Assembly (NCBI GenBank): GCA_910579215.1
Contig: CAJTTN010000002.1
Coordinates: 62,001-126,000 of the forward strand
DNA from: an uncultured Anaeroplasmataceae bacterium
GTDB taxonomy: Bacteria; Bacillota_I; Bacilli_A; Acholeplasmatales; Anaeroplasmataceae
DNA length: 64,000 nucleotides
Direction of reading: 5' to 3'
The notes below the pieces were generated by a model that was not told the origin of the DNA, did not search any database, and saw nothing but the letters and a program-made list of their open reading frames with translations. The translations under genes were made by a program, and so were the position numbers. Positions 45,524-54,087 of this stretch are shown piece after piece (within the stretch, counting starts at the first letter, position 1; each line of letters begins with the position of its first letter).

Positions 45524-47223
45524 TTTTAGCACTTACAGGAGTACCTTTAGTAATCGTTAGTATACTTGCTTTTATAATTATTTTAGGAATTATTATTATA
45601 ATACATGAGGGTGGACATTTCATTTTTGCTCGGAAGGCAGGAATCCTATGTCATGAATTTTCTATTGGTATGGGTCCAGCAATTTATAAAAGGAAATTTG
45701 GTGAAACTACCTTTTGTATTCGAGCTATCCCTATAGGGGGATATGTTTCTATGGCTGGAGAAGAGGTTACCAATGAGCTCATTAAAATTGGTGATTTAAT
45801 TGGATTAAATTCCATTGATGGCAAGATCAGTGAAATTATAATTGACCCTGAAGCAGAAGCCTCTATGCGTGGAGAGGTTGTAGATCTAGATTTATATGGT
45901 AAGGATGGAACACCTCTTTATATCACTATAAATGATGGTTTACAAAATCAGTATTTTGAAGTGATGAGTGATGCCTTTTATGTGATGGAGAAAAATGCTA
46001 AGCTCCAAATTACGCCTTATGATCGATGCTTTGAATCTAAGTCGCTTTTAAAAAGATTTTTGACGCTTTTTGCAGGACCTTTTATGAATTTTATTTTAGC
46101 TATCGTGCTGTATTTAATTGTGAGCTTTGCTACAGGAGTTCCTAATTATGATTCTAACGTAATTGGAGCTGTTTCTACAGTAAATTCTAGCTTGGTTGAT
46201 ACAGAAGGAAATTTGAAGCTAAAGCCAGGAGATGAGCTACAAAAGGTAAATGGAGTGGATATATCTAGTTGGAATGAGCTTTCAAAGGAACTAGATACCC
46301 TATTAACGGATTCTAAAACTAAGGTTCAATTAGAGATTAAACGTGAGGGGAAGCTTTTAACCTTAGATGTGGATTGCTATACCTATATCGTATCCTTAGG
46401 AATTTCAAATATGCAGGTGAAGCAAGAGGAATTTCCTTCTGAGGTTAAGCATGGAGTACGCTTAGGGGCTATTGGGCTGCAATATTTAGATGATGGTAAA
46501 CGTGGAGAATACGAGATTGCAACAGGAGATATCCTAACTAAGGTTAGAATTGATACTGTAAATGCGGATAAGACAATCGTAAAGGGAGAGGTTATTGCTA
46601 TTACCTCATGGGATCAATTGATTGCTTTATTTAAGGATGTTAATATTGCTAATGTACAATTTGAGTATTATTCCTATAAGAAAAAGGGGATTGTTTCCAT
46701 AGAGGATTGTGCTGTTCTTCAGACCTTAGGAGATGCAGTTTTAAATAATCAGAGAATAGAAAAAATTCAAATAAAGATAGGGATGTCCCCTAAAATGAAA
46801 TTCGATTTCTTTAGATGTATTGGAAATGCATTTGTAGATTTCTGGGATGACTTTACACTCATTTTCCGTACCTTAGGACTTTTAATCTTTCCTGGAAGTG
46901 GTGGCATTCGACAAGTAGGTGTAAATGATTTACAAAGCTTTGTAGGAATTTTTGATTTAGTAAAAACCTTTGTCGGCTCAGGATTATTGTCTCTCTTAGC
47001 CTTTACGGCAATGCTTTCCGTAAATATAGGTGTCATGAATTTACTTCCTATTCCAGCGCTAGATGGTGGTAGAATTATATTTTTAGGCTATGAGCTAGTT
47101 ACACGAAAGAAGCCTAGCAAAAAGGTAGAAAATATTATCAATAATGTATTTTTTATCCTGCTGATGATTTTATTTGTGTATGTGACGTATAATGATATTT
47201 TGCGATTGATACGAAAGGGGTAA
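45520..47223 (+). CDS. rasP: Site-2 zinc metalloprotease RseP/RasP
   Basis: Intramembrane protease that cleaves anti-sigma factors and signal-peptide remnants. Start ATG 45520 overlaps the dxr stop. Zinc motif HEGGH lies in the first helix, IPIGGYVSM follows, and the second metal motif NLLPIPALDGGR is near residue 510. A PDZ-like region is in between (KPGDELQKVNG). 567 aa versus about 420 usual; the extra residues lie in the extracytoplasmic part before and within the PDZ region. Confidence 0.94.
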   Translation: MILALTGVPLVIVSILAFIIILGIIIIIHEGGHFIFARKAGILCHEFSIGMGPAIYKRKFGETTFCIRAIPIGGYVSMAGEEVTNELIKIGDLIGLNSIDGKISEIIIDPEAEASMRGEVVDLDLYGKDGTPLYITINDGLQNQYFEVMSDAFYVMEKNAKLQITPYDRCFESKSLLKRFLTLFAGPFMNFILAIVLYLIVSFATGVPNYDSNVIGAVSTVNSSLVDTEGNLKLKPGDELQKVNGVDISSWNELSKELDTLLTDSKTKVQLEIKREGKLLTLDVDCYTYIVSLGISNMQVKQEEFPSEVKHGVRLGAIGLQYLDDGKRGEYEIATGDILTKVRIDTVNADKTIVKGEVIAITSWDQLIALFKDVNIANVQFEYYSYKKKGIVSIEDCAVLQTLGDAVLNNQRIEKIQIKIGMSPKMKFDFFRCIGNAFVDFWDDFTLIFRTLGLLIFPGSGGIRQVGVNDLQSFVGIFDLVKTFVGSGLLSLLAFTAMLSVNIGVMNLLPIPALDGGRIIFLGYELVTRKKPSKKVENIINNVFFILLMILFVYVTYNDILRLIRKG

Positions 47224-47227
47224 GCGT

Positions 47228-48727
47228 ATGGACTATACAAATCCTATAATTTTTCAGGATTTTTCTGACCCAGATGTTATTCGAGTTAAGGACAGTTATT
47301 ACATGATAGCCTCTAGCTTCAATCATGCTCCAGGAATTCCTGTTTTAAAAAGTAAAAATTTAGTAGATTGGAAGCTCATACATTATGCAATGGATGAACT
47401 TCCTTTTGAGCGCTTTAAGGATGTACGTCATGGGGAAGGTGTTTGGGCACCTTCCTTACGCTTTCATAAAGGAGTATATTATATCTGTATCCCATTTCCA
47501 GATGATGGAATTTATGTATGCTCTTGTACAGATATAGACAAAGGAAATTGGACCAAGCCTTGGTGTTTAATTGCTGGAAAGGGCTATGAGGATCCTTGTC
47601 CAATATGGTTAGGGGACAAATGCTATTTGGTTTTAGCCTTTGCAAAAAGTAGGGCAGGCTTTAATTCCTGCTTAGGCTTATATGAAGTGACTCCAGATTT
47701 GAAGAATACAATTTCAGAATCCTATACAATTATTTATGATGGACACAATATGAGTCCAACAATTGAAGGACCTAAATTTAATGCAAGAAATGGATGGATT
47801 TATATCATGGCACCTGCTGGCAGTGTTAAGACAGGCTGGCAGGTATGCTTAAGAAGTAAAAACATCTATGGTCCATATGAAGCAAAAATCGTATTATTAC
47901 AAAATGATACTAAAATCAATGGACCTCATCAAGGAGCATTAATTAATTTAAAGAAGGATGCTTGGGCATTTATTCATTTTCAGGATTTGGATTGTTATGG
48001 CAGGATTGTTCATTTACAACCAGTAAAGTGGGTAAATGATTGGCCTATATGTGGCTATGCTCCTGATGAGCTATTAGCTGGATCTCCCGTCAGCAAGCAT
48101 GAATATTTGATTGATAAGGATTCAAATTTTAAACTAGAAACCTCAGATTTGTTTCAAAAAGACAAGCTTAGTCTAATTTGGCAAACACCTGCTAACAAGC
48201 AATTGAGTTGGTATACATTATCTAAGGGACTCGTTCTTTCTTGTTATTGTCACAATACGAAGGCCTATAGAGCACTACATCTAACTCCAAATTTGTTTTT
48301 AACTAAACTAAGCTTCCCTTCCTTTAAGGCTTCTGCATTATGTGAGCTAAAGCTAATGGAGAATGGAGATGAGGCTGGATTATGCTTTATGGGAACTGAC
48401 TATTCTTATATTTGTATAAGACGGATACAAAATCAAAATCATCTACAAATACGTAGAGGAGCATTTAACCAGGAAGAGGATGTTGTTTTATTTGATTGTG
48501 TGTATCAAAATAAGGAAATAGAATTTATAGTAAAGTTTCAATATCCAGGTTTATATCAATTAGGGTTTAATAAAACTATTTTCAAAGAAGTGTATGAGGC
48601 TACAAAGGGGCGCTGGATTGGTGGTAAAGTGGGCATTTATGCTCGATCTAACCATGATTCTGTTGGGTTTGCAAGATTTAAATATTATAAAGTAAAGGCT
48701 GTGAAAAAACGTGAGGGAAAAAGATAA
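47228..48727 (+). CDS. Glycoside hydrolase family 43 (beta-xylosidase/arabinofuranosidase-like)
   Basis: 499 aa with no signal peptide, so probably cytoplasmic and acting on imported oligosaccharides. N-terminal five-bladed propeller with the general base in FSDPDVIRV (Asp near 15), the second acid in YEDPCPIW, and the catalytic Glu in TIEGPKF. The C-terminal 190 residues look like the beta-sandwich of GH43 xylosidases (LCELKLMENGDEAGLCF). It is 4 bp after rasP and overlaps rlmD by 17 nt. Finding a sugar hydrolase in this housekeeping string is unusual and suggests later insertion; the substrate is not certain. Confidence 0.87.
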   Translation: MDYTNPIIFQDFSDPDVIRVKDSYYMIASSFNHAPGIPVLKSKNLVDWKLIHYAMDELPFERFKDVRHGEGVWAPSLRFHKGVYYICIPFPDDGIYVCSCTDIDKGNWTKPWCLIAGKGYEDPCPIWLGDKCYLVLAFAKSRAGFNSCLGLYEVTPDLKNTISESYTIIYDGHNMSPTIEGPKFNARNGWIYIMAPAGSVKTGWQVCLRSKNIYGPYEAKIVLLQNDTKINGPHQGALINLKKDAWAFIHFQDLDCYGRIVHLQPVKWVNDWPICGYAPDELLAGSPVSKHEYLIDKDSNFKLETSDLFQKDKLSLIWQTPANKQLSWYTLSKGLVLSCYCHNTKAYRALHLTPNLFLTKLSFPSFKASALCELKLMENGDEAGLCFMGTDYSYICIRRIQNQNHLQIRRGAFNQEEDVVLFDCVYQNKEIEFIVKFQYPGLYQLGFNKTIFKEVYEATKGRWIGGKVGIYARSNHDSVGFARFKYYKVKAVKKREGKR

Positions 48728-50072
48728 TTTTATTTTAGATATTAAACGATTGGGGATTAATGGTGAGGGGATAGGCTTTTATAATCGAATGGCTGTTTTT
48801 GTAGATGGAGCTATTCCAGGAGAGGGACATAATGTTGAAGTTATCAAGCAGGATTCTAAGTATTTACTTGCTAAAACGATTGAGATAAAAAGACCTTCTA
48901 AGGACAGAGTGAATCCTTCTTGCCCTTATTATACAGATTGTGGAGGCTGTAATGTTAGCCACATATCCTATGATAAAATGTTAGAATTTAAAAAGGAGAT
49001 GGTTGTAGAAACTATCAGTAGGTATACCTCCTTAAACCCAAGGTCCTTTGAAATTAAAAATACAATTCCTTCAGAGGATAAATTCCACTATCGTAATCGA
49101 AGTCAATTGGCTGTGAAAAGTGTGGACGGAAGATTAACTGTAACAATGCTTAAGCCTAATTCTAATAGTATTGTTCCAATTGATTCCTGTTTAGTTCAAA
49201 AGAAAAGAATTAATACTTTAAATCGCGAAATACTACATATAGCAGAAAATCTTGGTATATCCGCCTATATGGCTAAATTTGGTAGGGGGATATTGAGATA
49301 TATTATCCTTCGTGTGAATGAAAAGGATGAAGCTTTGGTATGCTTTGTTATTGGTGAAAAAAGTAATAAATTGAAAGAGTTAGCTAAAAGAACTATAGAA
49401 CTACCTGGAGTCATAGGAGTTTATGAATCCTTTAATGATGCTAAAAAAGAGGTGGGATTTTTTGGAACAGACCCTAAACTACTAGAGGGAGATTCTTATA
49501 TCATAGAATCCTTAGGGAAGATTCAATATCGTATTTATCCTAATACCTTTTTTCAATTAAATACCAAACAGGCTAAGGCGATGATGGATATAGTGCTTAG
49601 AGCTTGTAAGTTATCCTTTAAGGAACGTGTTCTTGATGCCTATAGTGGTGTTGGCGCAATTGGACTTTATTTAGCACATATGGCAAAAGAGGTTGTGGGT
49701 ATAGAATATAATAAGGACGCTGTAGAGGCAGCAAATGAAAATGCGAAAATAAACAAGATAAAGAATGCAAAGTTTTTGCAAGGGGATGCAGCATTACTTT
49801 TACCTAAATTATTAGAAGAAATGACCTTTGACGTTGTGGTAGTTGATCCACCAAGAACAGGACTTGAAGAAGCATTTATAAAATCTTTGTTGGATTCTCA
49901 AATTAAAAGAATAATTTATGTTTCTTGTAATCCAGCAACACTTGCGAAAGATATTGAAAAATTATCTATAACTTATAAAGTTAATTCTATTACTCCTTTA
50001 GATATGTTCCCTCAAACAGCACATGTTGAAACGATTACGACTTTAGTAAGAGTAGAAACTAAAAAAGATTAA
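48711..50072 (+). CDS. rlmD: 23S rRNA (uracil-5-)-methyltransferase RlmD/RlmCD (RumA)
   Basis: 453 aa. N-terminal TRAM domain, then iron-sulfur cysteines in CPYYTDCGGC, a class I methyltransferase core (LDAYSGVGAIGLYLA), and the catalytic region VVVDPPRTGL with the nucleophile in VSCNPATLAKD. It makes m5U in 23S rRNA. Its last 52 bp are duplicated at 54088-54139 with one base change (Thr to Ser codon). The 3' end of rumA/rlmCD is a known integration site for mobile elements in streptococci, which fits the accessory DNA that follows. Confidence 0.94.
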   Translation: MREKDNFILDIKRLGINGEGIGFYNRMAVFVDGAIPGEGHNVEVIKQDSKYLLAKTIEIKRPSKDRVNPSCPYYTDCGGCNVSHISYDKMLEFKKEMVVETISRYTSLNPRSFEIKNTIPSEDKFHYRNRSQLAVKSVDGRLTVTMLKPNSNSIVPIDSCLVQKKRINTLNREILHIAENLGISAYMAKFGRGILRYIILRVNEKDEALVCFVIGEKSNKLKELAKRTIELPGVIGVYESFNDAKKEVGFFGTDPKLLEGDSYIIESLGKIQYRIYPNTFFQLNTKQAKAMMDIVLRACKLSFKERVLDAYSGVGAIGLYLAHMAKEVVGIEYNKDAVEAANENAKINKIKNAKFLQGDAALLLPKLLEEMTFDVVVVDPPRTGLEEAFIKSLLDSQIKRIIYVSCNPATLAKDIEKLSITYKVNSITPLDMFPQTAHVETITTLVRVETKKD

Positions 50073-50095
50073 ATGAAATATATCAAGAGGGGAAA

Positions 50096-50130
50096 TAGTC
50101 GCGACATGTCGCGACTATTTATTTTTAATA
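50096..50130 (+). terminator. Terminator of rlmD
   Basis: Perfect palindrome AATAGTCGCGACA/TGTCGCGACTATT followed by TATTTTTAAT. It is repeated exactly at about 54161-54186. Confidence 0.85.
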
Positions 50131-50265
50131 AGGCAAAATAACATTCTCTCCGCACTGCGGAGAATTTTTAAAAGATAAATATATAGATTGGATAGACACT
50201 GTCTGAACAATTAAGTTTTTCATATTATTGTTATTACCTGTTAGATTTCATTGCTAAATAGGGAC

Positions 50266-50298
50266 ATTAATAGGGACAAAAAGTGTCCCTATTAATAC
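50266..50298 (+). terminator. Second hairpin in copy A
   Basis: Perfect 13-bp stem 50266-50278/50284-50296 (ATTAATAGGGACA/TGTCCCTATTAAT) with loop AAAAG, then ACTTTTT. Copy B has lost most of the left arm. Confidence 0.7.
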
Positions 50299-50391
50299 TT
50301 TTTAAACTTCGTGAAAAATGACAAACATTGTCTGGCAAATTGTATAATAGTGCTGCTGGGAATATAAAGGGTGACAATTTGGTGTACATTT

Positions 50392-50453
50392 GGTTGCCAA
50401 AAGGTTGCCAAATGGCAACCGTAGGGAGACATAGGGAGACAAATAGAGAGACA
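50392..50453 (+). repeat. Two short tandem-repeat arrays, possible operator, upstream of the 50460 promoter
   Basis: 11-bp units GGTTGCCAAAA and GGTTGCCAAAT (50392-50402, 50403-50413), then the inverted half GGCAACC (50414-50420). Next come TAGGGAGACA (50422-50431), TAGGGAGACA (50432-50441) and TAGAGAGACA (50444-50453). The arrays end 6 bp before the predicted -35. Confidence 0.6.
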
Positions 50454-50459
50454 AAAATG

Positions 50460-50488
50460 ATGACAGATTACTTTTTTTATGTTATACT
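50460..50488 (+). promoter_or_regulatory. Promoter after copy A
   Basis: ATGACA (50460-50465), 17-bp spacer, TATACT (50483-50488). Confidence 0.55.
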
Positions 50489-50511
50489 TAAAATAAGAAA
50501 AAGGTGATATT

Positions 50512-50761
50512 ATGAACTTGGGCAAAGAGAATGAAGAAGTATTGATAATATTGTGTTTTTAATATATCTATTAGTAAAGTATATGTTTTATATGAATTAG
50601 ACAAGAATTGTCTAGATGAAGAAAGGACTATAATTTTATTTAAAATGCTTCGGTAGAACACAATAAGATATATTTTGCAAAAAAATATGACAAGGGTGTA
50701 TAGTGTTGAAAGTGTAGTTTCACTGTCCCACATTGAAAATAATATATTAAAAAATAAATAA
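50512..50761 (+). pseudogene. Decayed small gene (possible AlbA_2-type remnant) or short peptide
   Basis: A good AAGGTGA ribosome site precedes ATG 50512, which opens MNLGKENEEVLIILCF and stops at 50562. GKENEEV is the usual opening of AlbA_2/Schlafen-type regulators, but the next bases do not continue that family. Downstream another frame reads SKVYVLYELDKNCLDEE and then, after a TAG, up to 50761. I read this as a deleted and frameshifted relic; a functional 16-aa peptide or short RNA ending at the 50777 terminator is the alternative. Confidence 0.35.
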
Positions 50762-50776
50762 TATTTGTTTTAGAAG

Positions 50777-50812
50777 TCATCAGGAGGTGAATTACCCCTT
50801 GATGATTTTTTC
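50777..50812 (+). terminator. Terminator upstream of the 128-aa gene
   Basis: 12-position stem 50777-50788/50794-50805 with one G-U and one mismatch, loop GAATT, then TTTTTTC. It closes a transcript of about 310 nt from the 50460 promoter. Confidence 0.7.
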
Positions 50813-50879
50813 ATTCAGGAGTAATAGTATTTTAAACAAAAAAATGTTTATAAAATATATAATAAAAAATGTTTAATTA

Positions 50880-50986
50880 TGATATAATTATGTAGTAAAA
50901 ATTAACTTTTATATTATATTTAAGAAATAGGTAAATTATTGCTGAGTGTTTTTAAATTGATAAGTACTTTATAATTTAAGCATAAT
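50880..50986 (+). promoter_or_regulatory. Promoter region of the three-gene cassette
   Basis: Candidates are an extended -10 TGATATAAT (50880-50888) and TTGATA (50957-50962) with an 18-bp spacer to CATAAT (50981-50986). The rest of 50813-51004 is very AT-rich with nothing else recognisable. Confidence 0.4.
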
Positions 50987-51004
50987 TAAAAGGAGCGTGA
51001 TATT

Positions 51005-51391
51005 ATGCAATATTATAAGGTACAAGCAAAATGTGGACATGTTGGTAGAAATAACTATATTTTAAAATGGTTCTATGTAAAAGCAGATGATGGAGAAGAA
51101 GCTGCTAAAATAGTTAGAAACAAGCCAAGAGTTAAACACCATCATAAAAATGCTATTAATGCAGTTGAAAAAATTAGTAAAGAAGAATATTTATGTGGAA
51201 TAAGATGCAATCAAGAAGATAAATACTTTCAATCTCATAGTTCTACAGAACAAAGATTTCTTAATGCGGTATTATATGAAGAAATCTTGCCTGAAGAGAA
51301 AGTGGAGCATTATAAGAAAAAGCAAGCTAAACGACAATTAAAATATGCTATTTTAGAAAAAGAATGGGTAAAAAGTTCTAGGAGGTATTAG
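51005..51391 (+). CDS. Small basic protein of unknown function
   Basis: 128 aa, rich in Lys/His/Glu (KPRVKHHHKN), mixed alpha/beta N-terminus with a CGHVGRNNYILKWFYVKA opening and a helical C-terminus. It has three cysteines but no clear zinc ribbon. No signal or membrane segment. AAAAGGAGCG precedes the ATG. It is one base upstream of the first HTH gene, so all three genes form one operon inside the direct repeats. I do not recognise the family. Confidence 0.75.
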   Translation: MQYYKVQAKCGHVGRNNYILKWFYVKADDGEEAAKIVRNKPRVKHHHKNAINAVEKISKEEYLCGIRCNQEDKYFQSHSSTEQRFLNAVLYEEILPEEKVEHYKKKQAKRQLKYAILEKEWVKSSRRY

Positions 51392-51392
51392 A

Positions 51393-52946
51393 ATGGATAA
51401 AAAGAAAATGGGCAACTTCATTAGAAAATTAAGAAAAGAAATAGTAGGTTCTCAAGATGAACTGGCTAATTTGTTTTTAGAAGAATATGAAACCTACATT
51501 ACTCCTAAAGCAATTAGTGATTGGGAAAAGGGTGTTTCTATCCCTTCCATTGATAATTTAGAAATTCTCTCAAAAATTTTCAGTAAATCAATGGATGAAA
51601 TATTAGAAGGTGAAGAATTTGTTATTATTGATTATAAAAAAATATATTTTATAGTAGATAATGATTGGCATAAAGAATATGATAGTGATACATTGGAAGA
51701 AGGAAGATTTAATACCTTATATGCAAATAGACAACGCCAAATTATAAAAATAAATAGAAGATTTAAAGAATTATTGCTAATTAAATTAAATAAGGAGTTC
51801 TCTCATAATGAAGAGGAGGAATTTAGATTTTTATTTAATGGATTTTATTCTAATTCAGATTATGGAATTCAAGAATATTTAACCATGGATTTAAATGATG
51901 AGTATTTAAAATTTAAAAATATATTGAAGAATTGCATTTTTGAAATTAGGAATATAAATCTAGAGGAAAAATACTGGGAGCTTCAAAAATTATATTATAA
52001 AAGTAATGATTTACATTATAATTTTTATGATTTAGACGAAAGAAAATTTAAGGACAATCATTATCTTCTTGATAGATTTATAGATTTAGAGTTATGGGAG
52101 AAAGATCTACTTCTTGCGACAATACAAAATTGTGATCCAGTTTTAATAAAACCTGATCGATGGGGTTCAAATAGTCTTAAAGATTATGAAGCAGAATTTG
52201 GAAAAGAATTCAATTTAGAGCAAGTAACAAAAGATACAATTCGTTTTCTTATTCAGAATGGTGCAATGCTTAACACTTATTTTATGAGTTTTTATCATCA
52301 AACAAAAATTGAAAGAAGAATTATAGATAGGTTAGAAGAACTTTATGATTTATGTTTTAAACCTTTTATTTTATCAATTTTCAAAGGTGAAGGCAAATGT
52401 GACTACTATAAGGTTGAAAATAGCAAAAAGAACAGATTTATAAAGAACTACTATTATCCTTTAAAAGATTTGTTTATCAATAAATCAGTTGATGAAATAT
52501 ATGATATCTTAATACAAAATGATACCATACCAGAATATATATATTTAGAACAAGCTAAAAAATATAATATTGATACTGCTCAAGAAGAAAAGTATTGGAA
52601 GGCAGATTTAAATATTCATATTAGCTATTTTGTGAAACAGTGGGAAAAATTTAAAGAACAAGAAAGAAAAATAGAAGAAGGTATAGAAGAAATTAAGATA
52701 TTGGGAGAAAAGTTAAATCAAGGTGAAAAATTCTATTATGATATTCAAACTGAATATATTGGTGATACAGACCCTTATAAAATAAGAGATAAAATCATTG
52801 ATTGGAAAAATCAAATTGACTATGAAGAGTTTTTATTTAATAGAAACGAAGAGTCAACTAGAGAATTATTAGATAATTTAGATAGATTAAGTGTGACAGA
52901 AATTAGAAGGAAATATTTTAAAATAGAGGTGATAGAAGTTGAGTAA
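51393..52946 (+). CDS. Large XRE-type HTH protein, first of a paralogous pair
   Basis: 517 aa. The N-terminal HTH_3 domain (residues about 7-62) includes ITPKAISDWEKGVSIPS, the recognition-helix pattern of Cro/C1 proteins. The remaining 450 residues are acidic, helical and unlike any effector domain I know. EEEFRFLF...SDYGIQEY, WELQKLYY and LWEKDLLLATI align with the next protein. AGGAGGTATTAGA lies before ATG 51393. It overlaps the next gene by 8 nt. Confidence 0.75.
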   Translation: MDKKKMGNFIRKLRKEIVGSQDELANLFLEEYETYITPKAISDWEKGVSIPSIDNLEILSKIFSKSMDEILEGEEFVIIDYKKIYFIVDNDWHKEYDSDTLEEGRFNTLYANRQRQIIKINRRFKELLLIKLNKEFSHNEEEEFRFLFNGFYSNSDYGIQEYLTMDLNDEYLKFKNILKNCIFEIRNINLEEKYWELQKLYYKSNDLHYNFYDLDERKFKDNHYLLDRFIDLELWEKDLLLATIQNCDPVLIKPDRWGSNSLKDYEAEFGKEFNLEQVTKDTIRFLIQNGAMLNTYFMSFYHQTKIERRIIDRLEELYDLCFKPFILSIFKGEGKCDYYKVENSKKNRFIKNYYYPLKDLFINKSVDEIYDILIQNDTIPEYIYLEQAKKYNIDTAQEEKYWKADLNIHISYFVKQWEKFKEQERKIEEGIEEIKILGEKLNQGEKFYYDIQTEYIGDTDPYKIRDKIIDWKNQIDYEEFLFNRNEESTRELLDNLDRLSVTEIRRKYFKIEVIEVE

Positions 52947-54060
52947 TACTTTACAAACAGCAATTTTTCTTAAGCAATTGAGAAGAGATTCTAATATGAC
53001 CATTCAAGATTTAGCTAAAATGATTGGAGTTAGTAAGGCAGCTATTAGTAAATGGGAAGCTGGAAATGGTATAAAAACTGAATACTTATATGATTTGGCC
53101 AAGTTATTTGGAATTAGATTTTCAGAATTATTAAATGGGAAACTTGATAGTGAATCAAATGGTGATTACTGGAGAAAAAATTTTGATTTATCCAATTATG
53201 ATTTTGATGAGTTTATAACAGAGGATAATTTAGAATTATTAAAGGATTTTTATATTCATTGTAAAATGGCACAAGAAGAATTTTTTAAATTGCTTCCCAA
53301 GTGGGCCAATGATAATTTAACTCAAGACCAAGAGGAAGAATTTGCTTTTCTTAAACAATACTTTAAATTTGATTCTAATTTTGCAATATATAAAAAGTAT
53401 GGTTATACAAATAGAATAGAGTTTTTCTTTGGAGATGAGGAAAAACTGTTTGTTAAAAATTTTTATGAAGAAATAAAAAATTTATGTTCTGTTGATTATC
53501 TTTGGGAACTTTCTAAGTTATATAATTTTACATATGATATTAAATTAGATGCAGTTCATGAAAGTAGAAGTTTGAAAGCTTTAGAATATATGCTTGATTT
53601 CATGCCACAGGCTGAAAAAGATGCTTTATTAATGGTAAATTTGAAGAAGACAATTGAAAAAGAAGAATTTAATGGATTGAGTACCTCTAAGATACAAACA
53701 ACAAGAGAAGTAACTATAGAGGAAATAGAACGAATACCATATTATAAGACAATGCTAAATAGTGGATGCAATTGTATTTTTAATCATAATTCTTTTCGGC
53801 ATAGTAGTTGGAATGAAGCTTTTCTATTTTATTTTGAGGATGATATAAAAAAAATAGAAGATATAAATAAAGTCCAATGCTTAATGGATGAAAAGAAACA
53901 ATATAATTTAGACGAAATTTTAAGTTGGTGGAAGGTGTGTTCTCATCAAGAATATTTAACTTTTGTAGATAAAGAACGAACGCAATATTATAAGGATATT
54001 GTTAATTTAAAAAATAGCAACCCAGTTAAGTATTATGAAAACTTAAGGAAAATCAATTAG
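52939..54060 (+). CDS. Large XRE-type HTH protein, second of a paralogous pair
   Basis: 373 aa starting at TTG 52939, with AGAGGTGA about 6 nt upstream. The HTH domain (residues about 8-66) contains MIGVSKAAISKWEAGNG. The C-terminal region shares EEEFAFLKQYF, YLWELSKLYNF and QAEKDALLMVNLK-type blocks with the protein before it, but lacks its last 150 residues. No known catalytic motif. The tight overlap suggests the two proteins are made together and may form a heteromer. Copy B of the long repeat begins 28 bp downstream. Confidence 0.72.
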   Translation: MSNTLQTAIFLKQLRRDSNMTIQDLAKMIGVSKAAISKWEAGNGIKTEYLYDLAKLFGIRFSELLNGKLDSESNGDYWRKNFDLSNYDFDEFITEDNLELLKDFYIHCKMAQEEFFKLLPKWANDNLTQDQEEEFAFLKQYFKFDSNFAIYKKYGYTNRIEFFFGDEEKLFVKNFYEEIKNLCSVDYLWELSKLYNFTYDIKLDAVHESRSLKALEYMLDFMPQAEKDALLMVNLKKTIEKEEFNGLSTSKIQTTREVTIEEIERIPYYKTMLNSGCNCIFNHNSFRHSSWNEAFLFYFEDDIKKIEDINKVQCLMDEKKQYNLDEILSWWKVCSHQEYLTFVDKERTQYYKDIVNLKNSNPVKYYENLRKIN

Positions 54061-54087
54061 ATATGATTTAATGTGGGTATTTCAGTA

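Larger units (their letters stand above)
50021..50397 (+). repeat. Long direct repeat, copy A (rlmD 3' end plus structured downstream DNA)
   Basis: Aligns over its whole length with 54088-54455, imperfectly but clearly. Contents in order: the last 17 codons of rlmD, the terminator palindrome, a small hairpin TCTCCGC-ACT-GCGGAGA (about 50146-50163), a short AGAC/GTCT hairpin, a 13-bp hairpin (50266-50296), a GTATAATAG box, and TGACAATTTGGTGTACATTTGGTTGC. There is no plausible long gene in it. It looks like an attachment-site end or regulatory leader. Confidence 0.9.

Noticed and set aside
50292..50733. Minus-strand frames in the rlmD downstream region
   Set aside because: They span hairpins and promoters, have no ribosome site, and their sequence is low-complexity.
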